Notes: generated by a model from the letters alone, not told the origin. 64,000 nt of DNA from Phycisphaerales bacterium (GCA_029260515.1 JAJDDC010000096.1:334119-398118), one strand, 5' to 3'. Positions 18,140-27,596 are shown, counted from the stretch's first letter. Numbers and translations are program-made.

Positions 18140-18829
18140 CTAGTGATCGGCCTCGTACGCGTCGGTGAGCTGTCGGACCCGGTCGCGGAGGCGGCGCGTC
18201 ATGCGGCTCCTGGCGACGTACACCTGGTCGGCTGTCATCCCGCACTGGGCGCCGGCTTCGGAGGCCGGAACGCCACGCAGCGCGACGAGTTCGAATGCAC
18301 GGAGCGTCCGGTCCTCGATCGAGGAATCATCACGCAGCAGCTCAACGGCCCTGAGCACGATCTCGCGGTCGCGTTCCTCGTCCCAGATGGCCCGAACGAC
18401 TGAATCGTCGGGCGCCTTATCGAGCGCGTGGAGTTGGGCGGCGCCCCTGCCTGCGCGTTCGCGTAACGCCGAGAGCGTCGTGTTGCGGGCGATACCCAGG
18501 ATCCACGAACTGAGGCGCCCCTTGCCACGCTCGTAACGTCCGTCGCGGTAGACACGCACGAACTCGGCGAGCGTCTGCTGGGCGGCGTCCTCTGCCTCCG
18601 ATGCGCTGAGGCCGAGACGCCGGGCGAGGCTCGCGATGATGGGGCGGTAGCGGGCGTCGAGTTGTTCCCAGGCCGGCTCGTTGCCCGGGGTGCGCAGGGC
18701 GTCGAGCAGCTGTGTCGTCGTGCGGGTCGCCAGGCTGGATCGAGATTGTGCCAATCGAGACGTCCCGCTGGTGCGAGCCCGCGCGACTCCGTGTCGCCCG
18801 AGACCCTGCGAACGGAGGCGGCCGCCCAA
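18140..18829 (-). CDS. ECF-type sigma factor (kinase-paired)
   Basis: Sigma-70 family factor, up to 229 residues. Seen: region 2 with 'ASEAEDAAQQTLAEFVRVYR' and 'GRLSSWILGIARNTTLS', region 4 with 'FELVALRGVPASEAGAQCGM' and 'ADQVYVARSRMTRRL'. It closely resembles the 35644-36240 factor in layout ('GRLSSWLFGIAYRE'). The ATG at 18829 gives an arginine-rich N-terminus without family features; the TTG at 18754 would start just before the conserved 'TTTQLLDAL' and may be the true start. The stop is 2 bp before the kinase start, so the pair is probably one transcript. Confidence 0.8.
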   Translation of the reverse strand: MGGRLRSQGLGRHGVARARTSGTSRLAQSRSSLATRTTTQLLDALRTPGNEPAWEQLDARYRPIIASLARRLGLSASEAEDAAQQTLAEFVRVYRDGRYERGKGRLSSWILGIARNTTLSALRERAGRGAAQLHALDKAPDDSVVRAIWDEERDREIVLRAVELLRDDSSIEDRTLRAFELVALRGVPASEAGAQCGMTADQVYVARSRMTRRLRDRVRQLTDAYEADH

Positions 18830-18895
18830 CGGAAAGTCTACCAGACCACGCGCGGATCCCAGTGGTGTTGTATTTGCGGGCGTTTCGAGAGAAAG

Positions 18896-18923
18896 GACCG
18901 CGCCCCCGGTCGAGGGCGCGGCC
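18896..18923 (-). terminator. Hairpin terminator after the Gly-rich dockerin gene
   Basis: Stem CCGCGCCC/GGGCGCGG extended by one or two pairs, 8-base loop, followed on the minus strand by TCCTTTCTCTCG. It lies 26 bp past the stop of the 18949-20892 gene and before the sigma gene. Confidence 0.65.
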
Positions 18924-18948
18924 CGTAGCCGGACACGTCAGGGCACGC

Positions 18949-20892
18949 TTACGGGCAGCCGGCCCCGAAGCTGCTCAGAAAGGCGAGCACGTCGGAGAAA
19001 TCGAAGGATCCGAAGGGCTCGGCGAGGTCGGCGGCGGGCTCCATGCCACCGAATGCTGTAAGGAAGGCGAGCACATCGGAGAAGTCGAGGTCGCCGAAGG
19101 GCTCGGCGAGGTCGGCGGCGCACTCGGGGGTGACCGAGAACTCGTAGGCGCCCATGTCGATGGGCTCGAAGAGTGCGAGGTTTGCGGTGTCTGGGTCGTC
19201 GAAGACGCGGGCGGCGGCGTCGAGATCGACGCTCAGCCCGAGCGAGGCGACGTTGAACGAGTCGCCCGCATCGATGGCGGCCGAGCCGGCCATGATGCGG
19301 TAGTCGCCCGCGGGGGCGTCGGTGAACATGGGGTCGCCGAGGACGAAGGCGAAACCGAGGGAGGTCGTGCCCGAGCCGGTGAAGAAGTCCTCCTGGGCAG
19401 CTGTGTCGAAGAGGTTGGAGTCGGAGGCGATGATGGCCGAGCCTCCGGTCACGAACGCATACGCATCGACGGGGGCGCCGATAGAGAAGATGTTGTTGAT
19501 GGCCTGAGCCTGGACGCCGGCATTGGGGCTCGAGGCCATGAGACCGGCGGAGTCGGCGTACGCGCCGTAGGGGCCGTTCACGCCGTTGTTCGGGCGTGCG
19601 CGATCGGTTCCGTCTGCGCCCTCGCTGTAGTTGGGCCAGCCGCCGACGCCGCCGGCGCCGCCCCAGCAGGGGGTGGTGCTGTTGACGCGGTCGCCGCGGT
19701 CGCCGCGGACGCCGGGGGTGATGTCGGCGACGGTATTCTGGCTGAAGATCGCGCGGACGGCGGGGTTCTCGACGACGAAAGCGTTGGCCCAGCCGGCGTC
19801 GCCGCCGGGCTTGCCGTCGGTGTCCTGACCTCCGAAGCCGCCGTTGCCGCCGTTGCCTCCGCAGACGAAGATGATGTCGGTGTTGGCGCCGTTGCCGCCC
19901 GAGCCGCCCTGGGCGCCGTAGCCGGCGCGTCCGCCCTTGCCGCCGTCGCCGCCGACGATGGAGTGGATGAGATTCTGGAAGACGAGGACCTGGGCCGCGG
20001 GGTCGGTGGCCCAGACGCCTGCGGCGACGCCGGCGTCTCCGCCATCGCCCGCCTGGCCGGCGTTGCCGCCGTTGCCGCCGTTTCCGCCGTTGCCGACGGC
20101 GCCGAGCGCGTAGCCGTTCCCGCCGTTGCCGCCGCGGGATCCGCTGCCGCCGAACCCGCCCGCGCCGCCATCGCCCGCTGTGACGCCGGAGATCGTGGAG
20201 TAGGACACCGAGCCGGTGGCGCCCGTGGTCATGCGGATCGCGACGGCGTTCCCGCCGCGCTGCCCGGCGTCGGCGTCGCCGCCGTGGCCGCCGGCCGCGC
20301 CGTTGTAGCCGTTGAGGTGTCCGCTGTTGCCGTCGTCGGCGTTGCCCACAAGCGTTCCGCCGGCGCCGCCGGCGCCGTCGCTGCCGTCAGGCCCGGCGAT
20401 GTCGAACAGTGTGCTCCAGGAGACGTTGATGTCGGCGTCTTCGCTCGCGAGGATGCCGTAAACGTCCTGCTCGTTCGCCTGCGCCCGGACGTCCGAGATC
20501 TCGCAGTGATCGAACTCGGGCGAGGCGCCCACAACACGGACGGCGGTGTTGTACGTGCCACGGATGACAGCGTAGGCGAGCGAGCCATCGGAGCCGTTCT
20601 CGAATCGGATGCCGTCCCAGCGCCCGGAGGCGGGTTGGAACACGGCCATCTGGTCGGCGCTGGCCTCGACGTTCAGGTTTGCACCGCTCTGCACGACGAT
20701 CTCGGCGTTGGGCGAGACGTTGACGGTCACACCCGGCTCGACCGTCAGTGTTCCCTGGATGTTCAGATTCTCGGTGATGTCGATCGTCTGGCCTGAGGTC
20801 CAGGTCAGGTCGCCGACGATGGTGTCGGCGCCGGCCGCCGAGGCGAGCAGGGTGCAGGCCGAGACGGCCGCAATTGTGGTTCGAGTGAGCAT
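18949..20892 (-). CDS. Large exported Gly/Asn-rich beta-helix-like protein with GC-type dockerin tail
   Basis: A 647-residue exported protein: signal peptide (about 1-22, '..ASAAGADT'), a start like a parallel beta-helix ('LNIQGTLTVEPGVTVNVS'), a long Gly-rich section of GG-N, GG-A and GGDGG units (about residues 165-425) interspersed with helix-breaking strands, further beta-helix sequence, and two dockerin-like repeats 'DLAEPFGDLDFSDV' and 'DLAEPFGSFDFSDV' ending GCP. The architecture resembles polymorphic outer-surface or adhesin-type proteins, with the dockerin tail likely as anchor. ATG at 20892. It is divergent from the sigma/kinase pair starting at 21171 (278 bp). Function unknown. Confidence 0.8.
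   Translation of the reverse strand: MLTRTTIAAVSACTLLASAAGADTIVGDLTWTSGQTIDITENLNIQGTLTVEPGVTVNVSPNAEIVVQSGANLNVEASADQMAVFQPASGRWDGIRFENGSDGSLAYAVIRGTYNTAVRVVGASPEFDHCEISDVRAQANEQDVYGILASEDADINVSWSTLFDIAGPDGSDGAGGAGGTLVGNADDGNSGHLNGYNGAAGGHGGDADAGQRGGNAVAIRMTTGATGSVSYSTISGVTAGDGGAGGFGGSGSRGGNGGNGYALGAVGNGGNGGNGGNAGQAGDGGDAGVAAGVWATDPAAQVLVFQNLIHSIVGGDGGKGGRAGYGAQGGSGGNGANTDIIFVCGGNGGNGGFGGQDTDGKPGGDAGWANAFVVENPAVRAIFSQNTVADITPGVRGDRGDRVNSTTPCWGGAGGVGGWPNYSEGADGTDRARPNNGVNGPYGAYADSAGLMASSPNAGVQAQAINNIFSIGAPVDAYAFVTGGSAIIASDSNLFDTAAQEDFFTGSGTTSLGFAFVLGDPMFTDAPAGDYRIMAGSAAIDAGDSFNVASLGLSVDLDAAARVFDDPDTANLALFEPIDMGAYEFSVTPECAADLAEPFGDLDFSDVLAFLTAFGGMEPAADLAEPFGSFDFSDVLAFLSSFGAGCP
19620..20400 (-). 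repeat. Gly-rich low-complexity coding repeat
   Basis: About 780 bp of degenerate CCG/GCC-type repeats, read on the minus strand as GGN/GGC glycine runs with Asn, Ala and Asp ('GGNGGNGGNAGQAGDGGD'). It lies wholly within the exported-protein gene and may vary in length between strains. Confidence 0.7.
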
Positions 20893-21170
20893 GTTCGGTC
20901 TCCGTGAGGTTGCCGGTTCGATGGGCCCACTGGGGCACAGACCGAGGGACGACACCCAAGACATACGCGCCCGACCGCATCACGGAATTGTCGCGTGAAG
21001 GGCGTGACCCCTCTGGAGCGGGGCATTTTCGGTGTGACTTTCAGTACGCTCCGCGGCGCCTCGGTTCTTCAGACCGTCAGGCGGGCGGGTGGTTCAATGG
21101 CGCGCAGAGCAAGCTTTGCACTGCTTCAGCTCGCCAGGGGTCGTTTAGACTGTTGGCACGGAGACCCGGT

Positions 21171-21743
21171 GTGCTGACGGCTCGGCAGGAGACGGTGACG
21201 CGGCTGCTCAACACGATGGCGACCGGCGATCCCGCCGCTGCCGACGAGTTGATGCCCATGGTCTACGACCAGCTCCGGGCACTCGCCGGCGCCCTGCTGC
21301 GGGATCAGAAGGTCGGACACACGCTCCAGGCGACTGCGCTGGTCAACGAGGCCTACGTCAAGCTCGCGGGCGGGACGGTTCGGGCCGAGTCGCGTTCGCA
21401 GTTCATGCTGCTGGCCTCGCGAGTGATGCGGTCGATCTTGGTCGACCACGCCCGGGCCAAGAGACGCCTGAAGCGCGGCGGGGGCAACCGTCGAGTCTCT
21501 CTGGTGACTTCAGACGGCGCAATGACCGGGCCTGATCAGATCGACTTGCTCGCCCTCGACGAGGCGCTCACGCGCCTGAGCGAGCTGGACGAGCGGAAGG
21601 CCAAGCTGATCGAGTTGCGGTACTTCGCGGGTCTCTCGCTCGAGGACGCGGCCGAGGCTCTCGGGGTGGCGCGCTCGACCGCCTCTGAGGATGCACGGAT
21701 CGCCAGGGCCTGGCTGGCCCGACAGCTCGAAGGATCGTCGTGA
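21171..21743 (+). CDS. ECF-type sigma factor (kinase-paired, TIGR02999-like)
   Basis: A 190-residue sigma factor clearly related to that at 10905: region 2 has 'LQATALVNEAYVKL' and 'RSQFMLLASRVMRSILVDHA', followed by 'KRRLKRGGGNRRVSL', and region 4 has 'LIELRYFAGLSLEDAAEALG'. GTG at 21171 is taken as start because conserved sequence begins there ('TARQETVTRLL'). Its TGA overlaps the GTG start of the kinase gene (GTGA at 21740-21743). It is divergent from the Gly-rich dockerin gene. Both sigma gene and kinase gene using GTG starts suggests low translation, an inference. Confidence 0.85.
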   Translation: MLTARQETVTRLLNTMATGDPAAADELMPMVYDQLRALAGALLRDQKVGHTLQATALVNEAYVKLAGGTVRAESRSQFMLLASRVMRSILVDHARAKRRLKRGGGNRRVSLVTSDGAMTGPDQIDLLALDEALTRLSELDERKAKLIELRYFAGLSLEDAAEALGVARSTASEDARIARAWLARQLEGSS

Positions 21744-24646
21744 CGAATCGGGATTTGTTCTTCCAGGTGGAGAGGATCTTTCGGGAGGCGTGCGACCTGC
21801 CGAAGGATGAGCGTGACGAGCTCATCCGAGATCGATGCTTCGGCAACGAGCAACTGGAGTCCGAGGTTCGCGCGATGCTCGACGCGGACGCGAGCCCGCT
21901 GGCCGGCGCGCTGGACACGTCCGCGGACGCGACCCGTGCCGCATCGGCGCTGCCGCAGGATCATGCGCCCGGGCAGATCGGGGCGTTTTCCATCGTCCGG
22001 CGCCTGGGCGCGGGCGGGATGGGCGTCGTCTACGAGGCCCGCCAGGACAGCCCGCGCAGGACGGTCGCGCTCAAGGTCGTGCGTGCGAGCGTGCTCTCGC
22101 CGACGCACCGTCGTCGGTTCGAGCTCGAGGCCCAGCTGCTCGCCCGCCTCCAGCACCCGGGAATCGCGACGATCTACGAGACCGGGTCGGCGGACACAGG
22201 CGCCGGGCCCGAGCCCTACTTCGCGATGGAGCTGATCGATGGCGTCACGCTCACCGACTATGTGCGCGAGAAAAAGGCTTCACAACGCCAGACCCTCGCG
22301 CTGTTCGCCGAGGTGTGCGACGCGGTGCACCACGCACACCAGAAGGGGGTCATCCACCGCGACCTCAAGCCCGGCAACATCCTGGTAACAGCCGAGGGGC
22401 GTCCGAAGATCCTCGACTTCGGTGTCGCGCGGCTCGCCGAGCCCGACGGCGAGAGCATGGTGATGCACACGACCGAGGGCCAGTTGGTCGGCACGCTCGC
22501 GTACATGTCGCCCGAGCAGGTGGGGGGGGATCCGGCCGCGCTCGACACGCGCTCGGACATCTATTCGCTGGGCGTGATCCTCTACGAGTTGCTCGCCGGG
22601 CGCTTGCCCTACGACTTCAGCGATCTCTCGCTGCCCAGCGCGATCCGGGTGATCGGCGAGGGCGGGGCGCCGCGGCTCGGCGCAGTCAGCTCCGCGTGCA
22701 GGGGCGATGTGGAGACCGTGGTCTCGAAGGCGCTCGAGACGGACCGGGAGCGTCGGTACGACTCGGCCGCAGCGCTGGCTATGGACATACGCCGGTATCT
22801 CGCGGACGAGCCGATCGCGGCCCGCCCCGCATCGACGGCGTACCAGCTACGGAAGTTTGCCAGGCGGAACAAGGCGTTGGTCACAAGCGTGGGCGCGATC
22901 GTCATCGTGCTCGCTGCGTCGAGTGTTTTCATGAGCATCCTGGCTCTGCGTGAGGCGGAGGCCAGGGTCGATGCGGTCGCGGCGCTGGAACGATCTGAAG
23001 AAGACAACGCCAACTACGCTGCTGTGCTCACCTTTCTGCAGGACATGCTCCGGCGTGCCAACCCTGCGGAAACCGGGGGCGACCAGCTCACACTCCGGGA
23101 GGCGCTCGACCGGGCGGCGGAGCGGATCGACGACGAGGGGGCATCGACCCCCGCTGTCGACGCCGCAATCCGCGAGACGATCGGCGAGACGTACGTCTGG
23201 ATCGGGCGCCCGGAGGAGGGCGTGGAGCTGCTCGAGAGCTCGCTCGCGATACGGACCGCGCTCGGAGGCGAGATGAGCCCCGAGGCAACGCGGGCGCGAC
23301 GCAAGCTGGCACGCACGCTCTCTGCGCACGACAAGGATGATCGGGCGTTGGCGCTCTTAGACGAGATCGAACCAGCGCTTAGGCAAGCGGCGGACGCGGG
23401 CGAGCCGGTGTCCGAAGAGTTCGCGCGTGTCATACTCGCCAGAGGGATCGCACTCAAGAACCTGGACCGTTACGACGAAGCGGAACGCGTAACGCGCGAG
23501 GCGATCGATTTATTCAAGGCCGCTGGACTCGAGACCGACGGGGCAACCGGTGATGCGTTAAACACGCTCGGCTCGATTCTGCTCCGTCGATCTGATTATG
23601 CCGGGGCAGAGCCGGTGTTTCTACGCGCCCTCGAGTTGTACATATCGGAATGGGGCGCCGACCACGCTCGGACGGCGACGATTTACAACAACCTCTCGCT
23701 CGCGACGCGGTACCTCCACAGGATGGACGACGCCGAGTCTTACGCCCGCAAGGCGTACGAGGTGTGGCTCCGCATCGCGGGCGGGCAGCCGCACGATGGG
23801 CTGCTGAGCCCGGAGTACAACCTCGGGGTGCTGCTGGCGCGTCGCGGCAAGAACGACGAAGCGATCAGGGTGCTCGAGAGCGCTGTCGAGCACCACGAAG
23901 AGATCTACCACGGCCAGAACCCACGCCAGGCGTTTGCGATCGACCAGCTCGCTCGTGTGTACGCCGAGGTCGGGCGTCACGACGACGCCGCCGATCTGCT
24001 GAACCAGGCGCGAGATATCCTGGTGGTTGCCATGGGGGAGCGGCACGCGTATGTCGCGGTCAACCTGACCAGCATCGCCAGGCTCCGGACAATCCAGGGG
24101 CGGCACGCGGACGCCGCCCGCCTGAACCGCGAGGCGCTCGACATCTATATCGAGGCCCGCGGGCCCGAGCACCCGTGGACCGCGACCGGCCAGCTCAATC
24201 TTGCCGAGTCGCTCGTCGAACTCGGGGAGCACGAGGAGGCGGAGGAGTTGCTACTGGCATCGATCAATATCACGGAGACTGTCGAAGGCGACGACTCGCC
24301 GAACCTCGTCCGCCCGCTCATGATTCTCGCGGAGTCGATGCTCGGGCGTTCCCCGCTTGAGTCAGAGGCGGCTCTCAGGCGATCGCTCGTGATCGAGGAG
24401 TCAACCGGCTCGGACCCGCAGCAGCTCGCGGCGCTCCGTTCCGCCTGGGCCGGGGCGCTCGCCGAGCTGGGGCGGTACGACGAAGCCGAGAAAATCATGC
24501 TGGCGTGTCACAGCGTATTCTTGGACGCTGTTCCCCCGGACGCGTTGAACGCGAAGAAGAACGCTCTGCGGCTGGCTCGGCTCTTCGAGGCGACCGGCGA
24601 CGCGGAGCGGGCAAGCGAGTGGACGTCGGTCGCGGCGGGGCAGTAG
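21740..24646 (+). CDS. Transmembrane serine/threonine kinase with TPR region
   Basis: A 968-residue Hanks-type kinase. Seen: glycine loop 'GAGGMGVVYEA' (about 90), Lys in 'VALKVVRA' (about 112), 'VIHRDLKPGN' (about 206), 'DFGVARLAE' (about 227), 'YMSPEQVGGD' (about 255), membrane segment 'VGAIVIVLAASSVFMSI' (about 383-402), and a C-terminal two-thirds of repeated TPR helices including several 'N-L-G/A-x-x-L-x-x-x-G/R' units. GTG start coupled to the sigma stop. It probably senses through the TPR part and modulates the sigma factor; ligand unknown. Confidence 0.92.
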   Translation: MTNRDLFFQVERIFREACDLPKDERDELIRDRCFGNEQLESEVRAMLDADASPLAGALDTSADATRAASALPQDHAPGQIGAFSIVRRLGAGGMGVVYEARQDSPRRTVALKVVRASVLSPTHRRRFELEAQLLARLQHPGIATIYETGSADTGAGPEPYFAMELIDGVTLTDYVREKKASQRQTLALFAEVCDAVHHAHQKGVIHRDLKPGNILVTAEGRPKILDFGVARLAEPDGESMVMHTTEGQLVGTLAYMSPEQVGGDPAALDTRSDIYSLGVILYELLAGRLPYDFSDLSLPSAIRVIGEGGAPRLGAVSSACRGDVETVVSKALETDRERRYDSAAALAMDIRRYLADEPIAARPASTAYQLRKFARRNKALVTSVGAIVIVLAASSVFMSILALREAEARVDAVAALERSEEDNANYAAVLTFLQDMLRRANPAETGGDQLTLREALDRAAERIDDEGASTPAVDAAIRETIGETYVWIGRPEEGVELLESSLAIRTALGGEMSPEATRARRKLARTLSAHDKDDRALALLDEIEPALRQAADAGEPVSEEFARVILARGIALKNLDRYDEAERVTREAIDLFKAAGLETDGATGDALNTLGSILLRRSDYAGAEPVFLRALELYISEWGADHARTATIYNNLSLATRYLHRMDDAESYARKAYEVWLRIAGGQPHDGLLSPEYNLGVLLARRGKNDEAIRVLESAVEHHEEIYHGQNPRQAFAIDQLARVYAEVGRHDDAADLLNQARDILVVAMGERHAYVAVNLTSIARLRTIQGRHADAARLNREALDIYIEARGPEHPWTATGQLNLAESLVELGEHEEAEELLLASINITETVEGDDSPNLVRPLMILAESMLGRSPLESEAALRRSLVIEESTGSDPQQLAALRSAWAGALAELGRYDEAEKIMLACHSVFLDAVPPDALNAKKNALRLARLFEATGDAERASEWTSVAAGQ

Positions 24647-24699
24647 CCGCGCACAGGGCGTCACGCACGAGCTCGCGGTTACCAGTGGCGCGTGCGGAA

Positions 24700-26316
24700 C
24701 TACTCAATACGGATCGTCGCGACGGTCAGGTCGTCGGCGAGCTCCCCGCACGCGTGCGCGCGGACGTCCTCGACAATCGCGTTTGTAATGTCCGCCGGCT
24801 CGCCCCCTCGCGTGACAGAACGGATGACGGCGTCGAACCCGAACTGCTTGCTGTCCGCGTTTGCCTGCTCGACCGCGCCGTCTGAGAAGACCACGACGCG
24901 GCAGCCATCGGTGAACCTGACGCTGTGGGCTTCGTACTCGCCGTCCCCGGCGACACCGAGCGGGTAGCCGTTGGGCGCTTCGAGTCGGGTCGGGGCGCCG
25001 GCCGTGGGGGCAAGGATGCACAGCCCGTGCCCGGCGTCGACGATCTCGAGCGATCCGCAACCGGTATCGATCACGCCGGCGATGAGGGTCACGAACTTCG
25101 AGGGATCGGTGCGATTGAAGAGGTCGAAATTGACAGCGGCGATCGCGTCGGCCAGCGCCTGGCCCGAGAGCAGGCACGTCCTGAGCTGGGATTGCGCGGC
25201 GGCCATGAGGACGGCCGCGCCGACGCCTTTGCCCGAGACGTCGCCGAGAAAGAACGCGGTGCGTGTGTCATCGAGCGCGAAGATATCGAACAGGTCGCCC
25301 GCGACAACGCGGCCGGGGTGCGACTCGAATACGTAGCTGACACGCCCGATCTTGCCCGTTGATTTGGGCGAGAGAAGCTCCTGCGCCCTCCGCGCGGCGC
25401 TGAGGTCATCCTGGAGCTGCGCGTGCCGGGCGGCGAGTTCGGCCGCCTGGACGCGCTCCAACGCCATGCCGGCGAGCTGAGCCACGGACTGGCAGAACGC
25501 CGCCGCGTCCGACGGGAGCACCCTCTCGGAATCACGCGTGTCGAGCGTAAGAAAGGCCGCCGGCGTATCGCCCGACTTGATCGGGGTGCAGATCGCCGAC
25601 CGGATACTCAGCTCCATGATCGAATGGGCCTGCATCGCTTGTGTACCAGCGACACGAAGCTCGACAAGGCCCTCGCGCGAGGCGGCCTCGATGAGCGACT
25701 GTGAGAGCACCGCCGGTTCGGGTGTATTGGCGGCGAGGGTTTCGAACTCGTCGCCCGAGACCGGGCGGGTAACGACGACCCGCTGGCAGCCGGTGGCCAC
25801 CGCGACGGCCTCGACAACAGCCTCGGCGATCTCGGACTCGAGTCTGACCTGATCGAGTTTGTGTGTCAGCGCGAGCAGCGCTTCAAGGCCATGCTGGGCG
25901 ACGCCGGACAGGCGTGTGGTATCGATGGCAGAGATGCTCGCCAGGCCTCCCCCGAGGTCGGCGAACGGCGTGGTGACGCCCGGTCGTCGCGAACCGGACT
26001 GGCACCGGCACATCCATACACCGAACCCGATCTGGTCGCCGTGCTCTATCGCAACGGGCCGCCCGGGGTCGAGTTTCTTGCCGTTGATCGAGGTCCCGTG
26101 CCGGGACTCGAGATCCGCGAGATACCAGACCCCGTCGCGGTGTGTCAACGAGGCGTGCCGGCGAGAGACGGATTGGTCCGGGATCGCCCAGTCGGCCTCC
26201 GAGGACCGACCAATGACGAATGTCCCGGGATCGCTGAGCACGAGTGCCGCGACAGGGTCGCCCTCGGACGGTCGCGCGGTTGGTCGGAGCGTAAGGTGTG
26301 CGGGACGGGACGCCAT
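24700..26316 (-). CDS. FHA-GAF-PP2C (SpoIIE/RsbU-like) serine phosphatase
   Basis: A 538-residue cytoplasmic protein of three domains. FHA (about 25-105): 'VIGRSSEADWAIPDQSVSRRH', with the conserved G-R, S-R-R-H and 'SRHGTSING' phosphothreonine-binding elements. GAF-like middle (about 140-300). PP2C of the SpoIIE type (about 330-538): metal-binding Asp residues in 'VVAGDLFDIF', 'LGDVSGKGVGAAV' and 'VVFSDGAVEQ'. No membrane segment. The FHA domain could bind phosphorylated threonine of a partner such as the adjacent TPR kinase, and the phosphatase could reverse its action. The gene converges on the 21740-24646 kinase gene, 53 bp apart. Confidence 0.92.
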   Translation of the reverse strand: MASRPAHLTLRPTARPSEGDPVAALVLSDPGTFVIGRSSEADWAIPDQSVSRRHASLTHRDGVWYLADLESRHGTSINGKKLDPGRPVAIEHGDQIGFGVWMCRCQSGSRRPGVTTPFADLGGGLASISAIDTTRLSGVAQHGLEALLALTHKLDQVRLESEIAEAVVEAVAVATGCQRVVVTRPVSGDEFETLAANTPEPAVLSQSLIEAASREGLVELRVAGTQAMQAHSIMELSIRSAICTPIKSGDTPAAFLTLDTRDSERVLPSDAAAFCQSVAQLAGMALERVQAAELAARHAQLQDDLSAARRAQELLSPKSTGKIGRVSYVFESHPGRVVAGDLFDIFALDDTRTAFFLGDVSGKGVGAAVLMAAAQSQLRTCLLSGQALADAIAAVNFDLFNRTDPSKFVTLIAGVIDTGCGSLEIVDAGHGLCILAPTAGAPTRLEAPNGYPLGVAGDGEYEAHSVRFTDGCRVVVFSDGAVEQANADSKQFGFDAVIRSVTRGGEPADITNAIVEDVRAHACGELADDLTVATIRIE

Positions 26317-26391
26317 TGGCAGAGTCTATCGGGCCAGCGCCTGGACGCGATGCTGTTCAGGTATAGAGCGTGCGAGCAGATCACGATGATG

Positions 26392-26650
26392 CCTTCCGAT
26401 GTTGGACAAGTCGGCCCAAATCAAGTCCGGCGCGGGCTCTGTCATGGTGGCATGGGAATGGTCTATCTCGCCCACGACGCAGGCCTGGACGGACCCGGCC
26501 AGGCCGGAGCGAATCGAGCTCTAGGCACACACACGCACGTGCCTCGACCACCTCCTATCTCGCGGGGTTCATTGGTGTCGAGGGACAGACCGGCGCCACA
26601 TACATGGCGTTTGCGTATGTGGACGGCGAGGCGCTCTGCCCTCGAAACGT
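26392..26650 (+). pseudogene. Decayed serine/threonine kinase fragment
   Basis: Two short pieces match a kinase N-lobe but in different frames. 'RRGLCHGGMGMVYLAHDAGL' (26422-26481) resembles the glycine-loop region of the window's kinases; 'GVEGQTGATYMAFAYVDGEA' (26571-26630) resembles the hinge region ('YFAMELIDG', 'MEYVEGV'). The catalytic Lys, HRD and DFG motifs are not recoverable and there is no continuous reading frame. It is best read as a remnant of a lost kinase next to the phosphatase gene. Confidence 0.5.
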
Positions 26651-26693
26651 AATGTCCCTTGGATCCGCGGGCGGGGTGAGGTAGGCTGAAACG

Positions 26694-27596
26694 ATGGATC
26701 ACCGCGCGAGAAGCGGTCTCGTGGGTCTCGCCTGCCTGGGCTTCTGTGCCGCCACGGTCTCGGGAGTCGATCTCTTTGATGCCACGCTCGGAACGACTCC
26801 CGCCGCGCAGGGGTGGCTGTTCCTTGCCAACCCGATATTTGGCCACTCTGTATCCCAGACTCCTGGTCCGGCCTTCGCGACGCTTGACTCGCTCTCGCCG
26901 CGTTCGGACCAGGGCGGGTACTTCAGCTATTTCCATCCAAACCTTCCCGCACCGCTCGACAGGAACGCGGGCTTTGTCGTCCGCTTTGGCCTCAGGATCG
27001 ACGCAGAAGGGCACAACACACGCGACGACAACGGGGATGGCATCGATGACAGGGCGGGTTTCAGCCTGATCGTGGTGACGAGCGATCTCCGGGCTCTCGA
27101 GCTGGGATTTTGGCAAAACGAGGTCTGGGCGTACGCGGATGATTCAACAGGCGCCGAAGACCTCTTCACACACGCCGAGGGCGCCGCGTACGACACGACA
27201 GCAGCGAGAACGGACTACGAGTTGTTCGTACACCGGGACCGGTACACCCTGCTCGGCGCTGGCGTCATCATCTTGTGCGGCCCTCTGCGCGATTACTCGG
27301 CATTCTCGGGCTCGCCCGATGTCTATGAAACCGCGAACTTTGTGTTCTTTGGAGACGACACCGCGTCCGCGGAATCCAGGGCCGAGATCGCGTACCTCGC
27401 GATCGAGGACGCGGCAGGCCCGTGCCCGGCCGATCTTGCTGCACCGTGCGCGATGCTTGACTTTTCCGATGTGCTCGCGTTCCTCGGCGCGTTTGCCGCC
27501 GGGGAACCTGCCGCAGATTTATCAGAGCCGTTCGGCGTGTTCGATTTTTCAGATGTCCTTGCTTTTCTTACCTCGTTCGGCGCCGGCTGCCCCTAG
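26694..27596 (+). CDS. Exported protein with choice-of-anchor-like domain and GC-type dockerin tail
   Basis: A 300-residue exported protein: signal peptide (about 1-24), one globular beta-rich domain (about 25-240) with 'GTTPAAQGWLFLANP', 'NNGDGIDDRAGF'-like 'DDNGDGIDDRAGFS' and 'LELGFWQNEVWAY', as in domains catalogued as choice-of-anchor Y, then two dockerin-like repeats, 'DLAAPCAMLDFSDV' (unusual, Phe-Gly replaced by Cys-Ala) and 'DLSEPFGVFDFSDV', ending GCP. The domain is a carbohydrate-binding-like fold by general resemblance only. It stands alone on the + strand before the sugar cluster; 184 bp separate it from the next gene. Confidence 0.75.
   Translation: MDHRARSGLVGLACLGFCAATVSGVDLFDATLGTTPAAQGWLFLANPIFGHSVSQTPGPAFATLDSLSPRSDQGGYFSYFHPNLPAPLDRNAGFVVRFGLRIDAEGHNTRDDNGDGIDDRAGFSLIVVTSDLRALELGFWQNEVWAYADDSTGAEDLFTHAEGAAYDTTAARTDYELFVHRDRYTLLGAGVIILCGPLRDYSAFSGSPDVYETANFVFFGDDTASAESRAEIAYLAIEDAAGPCPADLAAPCAMLDFSDVLAFLGAFAAGEPAADLSEPFGVFDFSDVLAFLTSFGAGCP

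Noticed and set aside
19620..20400. Possible CRISPR-like or satellite array of GCC-type repeats
   Set aside because: The repeats are degenerate three-base units in frame with a long protein and have no spacers of constant length.
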